Shown in pieces: positions 14,201 through 23,168 of a DNA stretch of 64,000 bases (positions are counted from its first letter, which is position 1; each line of letters starts with the position of its first letter). This DNA is from Amia ocellicauda (taxonomy: Eukaryota; Chordata; Actinopteri; Amiiformes; Amiidae): the NCBI RefSeq assembly GCF_036373705.1, contig NC_089869.1, forward strand, positions 7,729,676-7,793,675, given 5' to 3'. The position numbers were made by a program, and so were the translations under genes. A model generated the notes under the pieces. It was not told the origin of the DNA, did not search any database, and saw only the letters and a list, made by a program, of their open reading frames with translations.

Positions 14201-17200
14201 TGTGGTAGAATGCGCTGTAGAACTAAGTGTTTGATCCCAGAGACTATTTTAGATTGCTCTCCTGACCTGGGCTGTAAAGTTGTTTGCACTTACATCACTG
14301 GTGTATTTGGAGATCTTGGCCACATTCTTGAACTGGGGGGTTTCACAGTAGTTAATGCTGTGACCTTTGGTGTTCTCCAGATCCTTCTTGTACTCAACCT
14401 TAGGGAAATCAATGTGCACCACTTCACTGAATGTGCCAACTTTGTGTTGACCAACTGCACACTTACGACACATCAGCATTTCGCTACTAATTAAGATTGC
14501 TGACCAAAACATGTTACAATAGTTGTGTTATTCCATAGCAGGCTGCATGGCTAAAAGTTCTGATTTGATCTGTTGTTGGCTAATGCCCCAAAATCCAAGA
14601 ACAACAACCACTAATATACTATTTCTATCAAATACACCCATGATTACAGTTTCTGAATACTTTACATAGTATGCTAGTGCCATTTGTCATCCTCTAGACA
14701 TTTAACCTTACCTCGCTGACTAGCTTGTTGATTTTCTGGGCATTTTTGAGGGCTAGGTTGTCTTCAGTTGTCAGGGTGTTGAAGTGAGCTGTGCCTTTCG
14801 ACTTGGAAAAGCCTTGCTTGTATTTCAACTGCAAACAAGTGAACAGAAAATGATGTGGAATCTAAAAACAGATCCATTGCTCACTAGAAATGAGCTCCGC
14901 ATACATAAACACTGCGGTTCATTGTGTCATCTGTCCTAGTAATGGAACCAAACACTGGATGGCCATGACATTCCTTCAGGTCAAAGCCATGCATACCACA
15001 TGTCTTGTTCAGGTTTTGCAATTTTTAGCATGAGTATCCAAAAAGCTTTTGCATGCATGCTGTTCTTCAAGTGCCAGTACTTACATCACTGGCCAGGTCG
15101 TGGGCTTTCTTGGCCATTTGATAGGCTGGGGTGATCATGGCAGGGAAACTGCCCTTCCCTCTGTGCTCTTCATAGTCTTCAGTGTAAGCAAGCTGCAACA
15201 CAGGGAGAGGCCCTTGTCAAAAGACACATTTGTATTCTGAGAGAAATACTTTGCCAGCCTAAGAAATGTGCATCTCTTTTTTGATTCAAGATATTTCCAA
15301 ATTGAGCATGTCAAATATTTAAAACTGTGCATTAAAGAAAAAGACACATTTTGTAAATTGTGACACATTCTGTCTTCCTCTCATTCATCCCAACTGGGCA
15401 TATTTCCCTACATTTTGTTAATTTGTAAAGGGGACAATGGCTTATCTTTATTTGAGAAATGTAGCACCAACCTGGCTGAACTTTTCTGCGTTCTCTCTGG
15501 CGAGGGCCAGTTCGGCCTGCCCTGCTTCACTGCTTCCCTTCCCTTTCATTTCCCTCTCATACCTCTCATGGTATTTAATCTAAAGGAAGATAAAAGAGTG
15601 ACAGTCAGATTTACAATCATTGGCGATGAATGAGGATGAATTGGTGAATAAAGTACACTTAAATCCTCATTGGCTATAATAACTGTGGATAAAAGCAGTG
15701 AATCATTTTAGGATTATGAAGAAGTCCGATGGAAGTTGACATACAATACTAGCATTATAGGCTGCACTATACTTACGTCACTGGCCAGGTTGTGGGCTTT
15801 CTTGGCCATTTGATATCCTGGGGTGATCATGGCAGGGAAACTGCCCTTCCCTCTGTGGTGCTCATATTCTTCAGTGTATAAGTACTATAAGAAAACCACA
15901 GCCCTTTAATTTATACATACCCATAACCCTTTGCTCTGTTTATCAACAACAGAAAGGGAAACATCTCATGTAAACCTGGAACATGAAGCTACAATCACCA
16001 GCACTGACATGCAATCTGAAGTCTAAAGCACTGACACATTTCAACATATATCAAAGTGCTGTGTCAAAGTGTCATTAAGATGGCATTTTGGATTTTGGCT
16101 TGAAGGGGCAGCCTGTGGTGGCATTAGTTCATTGGTGTTCAGTGTGACTCACATCACTTGCAAGTTGTCCTCCGGCTTTGGCCAGCAGTACATCAGGGGT
16201 GTCGCTTATGGAGGTGTACTTAGAAATCCTCTCTTCGTGTCCACGCTTGTACTCCACCTGAGCCAAACGGAAAAGCACAGACCTCATGTTGGCCTATATC
16301 CCAATGGTATGGAATGACATCCTTTAAAAACAAATAACCTAAGCTTTCATAGACAGCAGTAGCAGAGCCCTAAATTCTACGCATCTAGTAGATTATGAGT
16401 AAATGTGGGCCCCACTCACCTCGCTGGCCAGGGTGTTGGCTTTCTTTGCGATCTGATAAGCTGGGGTGATCATGGCTGGGAAGCTACCCTTTCCTTTCAG
16501 CTGCTCGTACTCTTCACTGTATTTAATCTGCCGAGAGAAAATAGCATTGCAGACCTTGACTGGGCTGCCCAGGCTGTGAGACAGGAATACATCAGAAAAG
16601 CACAGAGAGGATCTGTCATAGCGATTTATACTCACATCACTGGCGAGGGAGCCCCCTGCTTTGGCGTGCAAGATTTCAGGGGTATCAGCTACTGAGGTGT
16701 ATTTAGAAACCCGTTCCTCATGTCCCCGTTTATACTCGACCTGGAATCACATTCAAAGTTCGTTTTGCAATATGTTATCTCAGAGGAATTGGAATATATA
16801 GAGAGAGGGAAAATAATATTGGAAGGCAGAGTAAAGGGAGAAGAATGGGACTTACGTCGCTGATGGTCTTCTGGGCTTGTGCCAGTCTTATCATTTCTGG
16901 ATCAGAGGCTGTGCCTGTGTACCAAGATTTCTGTTCTTCATATTCAGCTTGATATGCTTTCTGCAAAAGTGTAGAAGATCAAACATCAAAGGGCAGCACC
17001 ATCAGAACAGTGACTGCCATTACAAGGAGACTTAAATATCCATATGTACACATTGTTTACATCAGCTTGCGATCCGTTCAATGAATTCCCTTTTCATTGA
17101 GTATCTGTACTGCAACAAGTTGAGGAACAAAACTGATTTAATGAAAGAATCCTAATACTGAGTTTTAACACATTTTTCTCACCTGGCTTGCAAGTTGGCT

Positions 17201-19222
17201 GACTTTTCGGGCATGTTCCACCTCCCGTGACTTCATATCCCAGTGAAAAACAGATTTATACCGCTCTCCTTCTTCCCGATATTTAATCTAAACAACATAA
17301 GTCCATTAGTACTACAGCATCAAAGGACCATACTGACAGCCACAGAGAATTATAAACAGACCAAATAAGTAGGGGTCAGAAAAATATAGAGTATATATCA
17401 CCATGCCATATTTGTTAGGAACCTCACAACTCACTACTAAGGACACACTTTGAATCCCATAAGACAAACAAATGTGGCTATTTATATTGAGAGGTCAGTA
17501 ACTAATCTTTGTAACATTTGATTTATTTTTGTATAAATCTGGTCACTAGCTCAAACACAAGACCAGTTATGTGTTGATTTCCTTTTTGTCGTTTGACATT
17601 CTATCATGGGGGTAATCTGACATTTTCTGTTACAGCTTTTACCTTTCATTGCAAACACTGAAAACAAAACCCCTCCCAGATATCAATCACTGCAGGGTTT
17701 GAGATGTAAATAGGGAAACCAAAGCAACAGGAAGTGCCAAGAAAATTTTTAGTAAGATCTGGTTGTCAAACATCATGAAATGCTCTCTTACTAACAATTA
17801 CAGAAGCATTTAAATGTCTTTATTTAATTTAATCTCAACTACATTTTATAAAGTAGCTTTCCACAGTTACTAATGGAATTTATTTACTATTTAGACTGTG
17901 ATCACTTTTTCTAAATATGCACGTTAAATAATGTTATGGAAAAGCCCTGAAAATGAATGATTCTATATAGACTTTTAGACATTTGAGCTTGTAGATTGCA
18001 GTGATTGAAAGGGACAGGAGGTATCTAGAGAAAGGAGGTGACCAGTTTCCCCAGGATATAATTTTAACTGGTAAACTCATAAACCGTGCCAGAGAGGTGT
18101 CGTATCGCAGTCATGACACTGAAATAGAACAAACAGCGACCCAGACCTCATTCCAGGCACAGGAAGCTAAAGGATTTCTTGCACTGCTTTGGAGGTTTGT
18201 ACACAAGACAAACTGTCTGCGTGTGAAACACATTTGCCATTATGGTCACTTGTCTTAGAATGTAAAGTGTACACACAAATAAATAAACTGCAGAACATTG
18301 TCTTCAAACACACCTTGATATTTACAATTCCAGTTCAAAATACCTCACCTCACTGACAGCTTCAGATTGTTTCTTTGCATTTATGTTGACTGGCGTCTCA
18401 TACAGACTGGTGAAAGTGTTGTTTTTTGGGTTGTGCCTGTTTGATAATGTACAAATTCAAAGTTTTGAGTAACCATATACATACTTTTCAATAAATTCAA
18501 TCAAAACACAACACTTATGTTTTTGTGTTGTTGAGGTTGTTATTACATACATACATGTTGGTCATGTTTCTAATCGCTAATGAGACATGTTTTAAATACT
18601 TACACTTGGCAGTAGGGTTTCTTCTGATGGCTGACAAAATTATTTGTAGTAAGGACCATCTTACATATCTCGCAGTGAAAACAAGCTTTGTGCCAGGTCT
18701 GCGGCAATTCACAGAAAATAAAATGCATTGTTTAGTATACAAATACAACTTGAATGTCATTTTACAATTTTAAATACATTTGTGTGGATGTTAAAGTATA
18801 TATTATTTACCCATACATCTTTTAACACCATAAATAAGTGTAGGAAAGTGTCTAAAGGTTTACATGCTTTCATTATGCTGATAGACCTACAATGTTGCAT
18901 TTTGTGAACTGGTAATATTACTTAAAGAGAGTGTGTTTGACAGATAGATAGTCACGCTATATTTGTATATATTAAAATCTCTATGACTCCCCTTGTTAAG
19001 GTACTTCTTGTGTTTAAACATTGTACTATTCACTATGCAGTGGTATTGATAAAATATGGAACTGGAGAAATATAAGGAACTGTAGTTTTAGCATAGCATA
19101 GGATTTATAATGTCAGCATGAAAAAATATGTGTATATATATTTACCTTACCTTGTCAATACAATTGATTTTCTCAGCTGGGTAGACCACATATCCACACC
19201 TGGCACAAGGATGGACATTCAT
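1520..19222 (-). CDS. nrap: Nebulin-related anchoring protein (NRAP), complete 43-exon gene
   Basis: NRAP is a striated-muscle scaffold that links terminal actin filaments to membrane complexes at myotendinous junctions and intercalated discs and helps early myofibril assembly. The coding exons run from the ATG at 19222 to the TAG at 1520. I placed 43 coding exons by GT-AG sites and phase; they sum to 5358 nt, an open frame of 1785 residues, close to the roughly 1730 residues of human NRAP. Order: one N-terminal LIM domain, a region of single nebulin repeats, five 7-module super-repeats, and a short tail ending in a conserved [11 protein letters not shown]-type segment. Most exons code one nebulin module of 33 to 39 residues, and the exon junctions fall inside the actin-binding SDxxYK motif. 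Exon coordinates are in the block entries that follow. No frameshift or internal stop was found. Orthology is supported by module order, human-like synteny and both termini. Confidence 0.96.
2461..4096 (-). CDS. nrap: nrap exons 37-41: nebulin super-repeat 5
   Basis: Exons 3992-4096 (105 nt), 3652-3750 (99), 3190-3294 (105), 2977-3084 (108) and 2461-2772 (312), total 729 nt. The signature is FMKGVGW. The 312-nt exon starts FQYKEAF and contains the three-module core with [12 protein letters not shown], matching the last super-repeat of mammalian NRAP. Confidence 0.95.
4511..5835 (-). CDS. nrap: nrap exons 32-36: nebulin super-repeat 4
   Basis: Exons 5731-5835 (105 nt), 5402-5500 (99), 5210-5314 (105), 4983-5090 (108) and 4511-4822 (312), total 729 nt. 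The signature motif is FLRGVAW, with the usual tryptophan at its first position replaced by phenylalanine. Each module ends in S(D/E) at the splice junction and the next begins x-x-Y-(K/R). Confidence 0.95.
6121..8776 (-). CDS. nrap: nrap exons 26-31: nebulin super-repeat 3
   Basis: Exons 8672-8776 (105 nt), 7611-7709 (99), 7219-7323 (105), 6838-6945 (108), 6544-6657 (114) and 6121-6318 (198). Length is again 729 nt. WMRGVGW is in the first exon. The final three modules are divided 114 + 198, which sums exactly to the 312 nt of the fused exon in other super-repeats. A 962-bp intron (7710-8671) separates the first two exons; I saw no other gene or clear element in it. Confidence 0.95.
9266..10723 (-). 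CDS. nrap: nrap exons 21-25: nebulin super-repeat 2
   Basis: Exons 10619-10723 (105 nt), 10370-10468 (99), 10129-10233 (105), 9801-9908 (108) and 9266-9577 (312), total 729 nt or 243 residues, the nebulin super-repeat length. The first exon has the WMKGVGW motif, the once-per-super-repeat site linked in nebulin to tropomyosin/troponin binding. The 312-nt exon codes three modules and ends in LQSD, so that splicing completes the SDxxYK motif. Confidence 0.95.
10906..13188 (-). CDS. nrap: nrap exons 16-20: nebulin super-repeat 1
   Basis: Exons 13090-13188 (99 nt), 12289-12393 (105), 11504-11611 (108), 11244-11351 (108) and 10906-11103 (198). Together with the preceding 114-nt module they make the first seven-module unit. 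The last three modules are split over two exons (108 + 198), whereas super-repeats 2, 4 and 5 have one 312-nt exon in the same place. The donor of the 13090 exon is followed on the minus strand by a long A-run (plus-strand T-run ending near 13083). Confidence 0.94.
13427..17287 (-). CDS. nrap: nrap exons 4-15: single nebulin-repeat region
   Basis: Twelve exons, one nebulin module each, in transcript order: 17183-17287, 16856-16960, 16636-16740, 16420-16527, 16153-16257, 15777-15884, 15472-15579, 15085-15192, 14712-14828, 14294-14398, 13776-13883, 13427-13540. The first contains the NRAP-specific SVFHWDMKS segment. Modules at 16420, 15777 and 15085 share a [14 protein letters not shown]-type core, so this part grew by exon duplication. 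The exon at 15472 uses a CAG|GTTGGT donor, weaker than its neighbours. All twelve keep the reading frame, so any could in principle be skipped; variable use of single-repeat exons is known in mammals, but nothing here proves skipping. Confidence 0.94.
17288..18348. other. nrap intron 3, no feature recognised
   Basis: An intron of about 1.06 kb, the largest inside nrap, between the LIM linker exon and the first nebulin module. I see a short plus-strand open frame at 18001-18258 but no splice context or familiar domain, so I do not call it a gene. The position after the LIM exons is typical for regulatory intron sequence, but that is only a guess. Confidence 0.5.
18349..19222 (-). CDS. nrap: nrap exons 1-3: LIM domain and linker
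   Basis: Coding exons 19151-19222 (starts MNVHPC), 18604-18698 and 18349-18436. The first two make one LIM zinc-binding domain, with eight ligands visible at C6, C9, H27, C30, C33, C36, C54 and H57, the CCHC/CCCH pattern of a two-zinc LIM module. In the family this end binds talin and other adhesion partners. Exon 3 carries the [12 protein letters not shown] linker typical of NRAP. The phases fit: exon 1 ends on a codon boundary, exon 2 ends with two bases of a Val codon, and exon 3 begins with the third. Any 5' UTR exon further upstream was not resolved. Confidence 0.95.
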
Positions 19223-20068
19223 TTTGGAAAGCAGTTATAATAAATAAATAAAGATGAATAAAAGTAGAATATTTCAGAAGACAAGTGAAGAGGCAGAAAT
19301 CCACCCAGCTCTCTGTGGACAGATGCGTTAAACTTAGCTCCCTAGAATGTGCTGGTCTGCCACTTACATTAATGTGCACCAGGCCCCTCCCCCATAGCAG
19401 TGATGAGAAAGCTCTGCTGCTGATACGCTCACATGGTTGTCCATCCAGCCAAGGACAGGAGTTATTGCACTGCTCTTGAGTCAGTGGGTAAGTTTGGGGT
19501 CTGATCCACATTGTCCCTCTTCTCAAAATAAACAAGTGATCTCATGTGAGAAGTGAGTTCACGACAAAAAACTAATAAAACTAGACTGCGCTCATTGTAG
19601 CACCATTAGGAAATATACATCAAATCTGACTGTCATCTATTCTTATCCTGGGTGCCTAAGGGTGTCATCACTAAGTGACCTGTAATGCTTGACACATTGA
19701 ATGCTGTGCCAAGTTGGGTATCACGAAAAAGTGACTTGGCCTACGATCTGGATATGGTTTCCTTTGGGAATATGAAGGCATCACCATGTGGTTCTGTATA
19801 TTAAACATGCCTTGGTCATTGCTCACAGTCATTCAGATTAGTACCAGTGATGGGGTGGTTTTAAAGCTTTGGGAAAGTGATTTGGAAATGTTAAAATGGC
19901 GCAAACCTGTTGGGAAAAGATTAGTAAAAATAGATACTTCAGCAATCTTATAATAAAAAAGCCCAAATAAAATTGGACTTTGTTTAGGGAAAGAGTTTTG
20001 AGCTTCAAGAATTTGAATTCACCTGCTGAAAAAATACCATAGCCATACAATAATATAATGTGTATGTA
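19223..20068. promoter_or_regulatory. nrap upstream region (promoter not resolved)
   Basis: DNA directly upstream of the nrap start codon on the minus strand, up to the Tc1-like element. It must contain the nrap promoter and 5' UTR unless a distant untranslated exon exists. Just upstream of the ATG the minus strand is very AT-rich (plus 19236-19262), which includes MEF2-like A/T cores; no clean TATA box at a fixed distance is evident. An unrelated minus-strand open frame crosses exon 1 in another frame and is a shadow. Confidence 0.35.
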
Positions 20069-21113
20069 CAGACGGGTGACAAATTAAAGGAAAAACCTGA
20101 ATTAATGAGTGGAGGAACATAACGAATGCAGATGCCTCCAAATAGGATTAATACATTATACAATGTATACAAAAAATGCTGAGCAGGCCCCGTTGACCTT
20201 GATTTTGGATCAAGATGGCAAGAGGAAAGGATCTAAGCGACTAAGGGGTCATTATAGGGGCACAAATGGCAGGAGCTTCAGTCACAAAGACTGGTCAGCT
20301 GCCTAATGTTTCAATAGGAACAGTGAATAAAGTTACATCTGCATTTAGATCTATGGGAAAGACATCAGTAAATAGGTTTGGAAATTGTGGTTAAAAGCAC
20401 ACATTCAATGACCGTGATGCTCATGCATTACTATGACAAATGCACATTTGAGAGTTCAGTGGTGCAAAAACCTGGCACTGGTCTACAGAGTGATATGGTC
20501 AGATGAGTCATCCTTCACCATATTCTCGACAAGTGGGCTAGTGCATGTGTGGCGACACCAAGAGAACAGGACAGGCCTGACTGCTTGACCCCTACAGTGG
20601 GGGGGTCCGGAGGCTCTGTTATGCTGTGGGGGGCATTTTCCTGGTGTGGTTTGGGTCCACTTGTCCCCTTAGAGGCAAGAGTCACTGCAAATCATTACAC
20701 AGTTATTCTAACTGATTACCTTTATCCTATTGTGAAACATTTCTATCCTGATGGGAGTGGTCTCTTCCAGGATGACAGTGCCCCATCCACAGGGCACAAG
20801 GGTCACTGAATGGTGTGATGAGTATGACAATGATGTGAATCATATGCTATGGCCTTCGCTGTCACCAGATCTCAACCCAATTGAACACCTATGGGAGATT
20901 GTGGACCGACGTGTTAGACTGCGCTCTCCAGCACCATCATCACAACCCCAAATGAGGGAATATCTTTTGGAAGAATGGGGTTCATCCCTCCAGTAGATCA
21001 GAGACTCTAGAATCTGTGCCAAGAGCATTGACGCTGTTCCGGCGGCTCGTGATGGCCCAACACCTCACTGAGACACTTTATATTGGTTTTTCCTTTAATT
21101 TGTCAGCCGTCTG
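20069..21113 (+). mobile_element. Tc1-like transposon A, degraded, with intact ends
   Basis: Terminal inverted repeats start CAGACGG(G/C)TGACAAATTA and match over about 29 bases with one mismatch; both ends abut TA dinucleotides (20067-20068 and 21114-21115), the Tc1/mariner target duplication. Inside, broken frames still show transposase pieces: a DD-containing GLFQDDSAP segment near 20757-20790 and [15 protein letters not shown] near 20858-20900, which holds the third catalytic acid. The N-terminal DNA-binding part is mostly unrecognisable and the element is shorter than a usual 1.2-1.6 kb Tc1, so it is inactive. It sits between nrap and the likely casp7 start. Confidence 0.9.
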
Positions 21114-21239
21114 TATTTAAATTATAGGCCAATATCATAGTATCTAAACATTTTAAAAACGTAATGGTCATATATGTAATGAAGGTATACTTATACTTAC
21201 ATATATTCATGGTTTGATGTTTGTTTTTTTGTTTCTTAG

Positions 21240-21423
21240 TGCTGCCATGTACTGTGTTAGAGGCTGCTGTATGTTGCTGTTGCTTTAAATATGTGCGCCT
21301 CAAACAAGGAAGTCTCACAGTCTTTCGGATTCTTCCTGTAGAAAAGCGCTGCGATCGTGTGTGGAATCGAAACAGAAACGACTGGGAAAAGACCGGCCAG
21401 CAAGAAACTTTTCTCTGGACAAA
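21240..21423 (+). other. casp7: Possible non-coding first exon of casp7
   Basis: A locally GC-richer stretch ending in GACAAA|GTAAGT, a strong donor at 21424, upstream of the coding start at 23169. It has no in-frame start linked to the caspase reading frame, so it would be 5' UTR. The left edge is unknown; the coordinate given is approximate. Mammalian casp7 also has untranslated first exons. This is inferred from a donor and position only. Confidence 0.35.
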
Positions 21424-21819
21424 GTAAGTTGAAATAAAACTGGAAGCAAGTAACGCAATATTTAGGTAGTCTACTTATGTGTTTAATAAAACATAAACCA
21501 ATCAAAACTGATGCATATGATGCTAAGTTTGTAGCCTAATGATTAAATAGAAATGTGTGTTTTTATTGGTTTTTGTTTTATTCAAATGAGCTGTAGCAGT
21601 TTTCAGACTGTCACTGATGTAATACAGATGGTTAAAGTCGGTTGTGTCTCTGTTTCAGCCGTACCACAGTTTTTTTTTTTTTTAACTCTCCTCTCTCAAT
21701 AAATTAATACACATCTGTATTTGGTTTCGTTTTAAAGAAAAAAACATGAATGAGTTCATTGACTTGACTGACAGCATTGGCTTTCAAAAGTTCTTAATCA
21801 AACTGTGTTTAGCTAGATC

Positions 21820-21822
<3 letters not shown>

Positions 21823-21873
<51 letters not shown>
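21823..21873. repeat. (TA)n microsatellite
   Basis: About 25 TA dinucleotide copies without interruption, in the intron before the casp7 coding start. Likely length-polymorphic. Confidence 0.95.
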
Positions 21874-21878
<5 letters not shown>

Positions 21879-22199
21879 GCATTCAATGGTTTCTCACTAA
21901 TAAAAGAAAAGCAATCTAAAAATGAAACCAATTTATGAAAATGTTGTACTTTCAGTCAGGACAAGTAGTCCTGCATTATTATTTCTCAGTAATCCCAACA
22001 TCACATACTTAAGTACTGATACAGATAATCAAACCTTTTTTTCTTTTCAATACATTTTAGTGATTATATTTTGTTTCCATAGCGTACTCTGTGGGTGTGT
22101 GGGATAGAAAGGTGGAAATGTAGAGTGCAAAAATAATAGGTTTAATACAAACAACATAATTTTTTCTGAGATTTCACAACAGGTTTCAGCTAAATGGGA

Positions 22200-22900
22200 A
22201 AAAATGTTACCGGGCCTGTTCTTTAAAAGCCCCCTTTGTTAAGGTGGTGTGTAAATAACAGTATACACTGATGAATACACACATGAATAAACCCCTAGGC
22301 AAAACGTCTTCCTGGAAACCACCCAAAAACATCTTCAGCTTGAATGAAGACGATTATTGACAAGAGGGAGGTGTGTGGCACCACCAAGACCCTGCCTAGA
22401 TCAGGCCGTCCCTTCAAATTGGATCACCGAGTAAGAAGGAGACAGATCGGAGATCTTACCAAGAGTTACAGACTTTTTCCCAAGCACTCACAAATCTGGC
22501 CTGTATGGTACTCAAGAAAGCCCACCTTGAATCCCATTTGAAATATGAAATCAAAAACACTCAGGAGATTCTGTAACCATGTGGCAAACCATGTCTGTGG
22601 TCTGATTAAACATAGACTGAACTTTTTAGCCTAAATCCAATTGAAAATGTGTGGTATGACTTGGAGATTGCTGTCCATCAACAGTCCCCAAGGAACATGA
22701 CAGAGCTTCAACAGTTTTGTAAAGAATGGTCAAATATTGTCATCTCTAGGTGGGCAGAGTTGGTAGGGACCTATCCCAACAGACTCACATCTGTTGCATC
22801 CATCAAGTATGAACTCAAGGTGGTGAAGACTTATCCAATTATGATATTTCAGTTTTTCACAATAAAACATGAACAGTGTATACGTGTAGGCTTGAAACGT
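22200..22900 (+). mobile_element. Tc1-like transposon B, old relic
   Basis: Translated fragments keep the Tc1 transposase order: a KREVCGTTKTLPRSGRP-type segment at about 22362-22420 (end of the DNA-binding part), then NPIENVWYDLEIAVHQ at about 22635-22690 followed by the C-terminal region with NRLTSVASIKYELK. Much of the catalytic middle is missing and there are several stops. I could not define terminal repeats, so the limits are approximate. It lies in the 5' intron of casp7 and is clearly older than the elements at 23753 and 46772. Confidence 0.75.
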
Positions 22901-23168
22901 CACATCCTGAAACACAGAAGAGCTCTACTTTGTGGGATTTACAGAAGTCATAATTCTAAGTTCACAATTTTAAAGGCCACTACACAGAATTTGTAAGTGT
23001 GTGCTCTAGTCTGAATTGACAAAAGAAAGTGAGACTTGAAGAATCATCTTATTTGTATTTAAACAGTAATTATTGTTCCATTTTGATAAAGAAGGCGAAA
23101 AATGTGCTTTTCAGTTCTCAGGTTTCGTTGCAGTAGAATTCTTTACAAGTATCTATTCTGACACACAG

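Noticed and set aside
19173-19535. A 120-codon minus-strand open frame over the nrap start region
   Set aside because: It overlaps the first LIM exon in a different frame, has no splice or domain support, and the LIM frame explains the sequence.
22200-22900. A gene fragment related to a nuclear regulator with an NPIENVW motif
   Set aside because: The motif and its neighbours are those of Tc1 transposases; the region is a decayed transposon.
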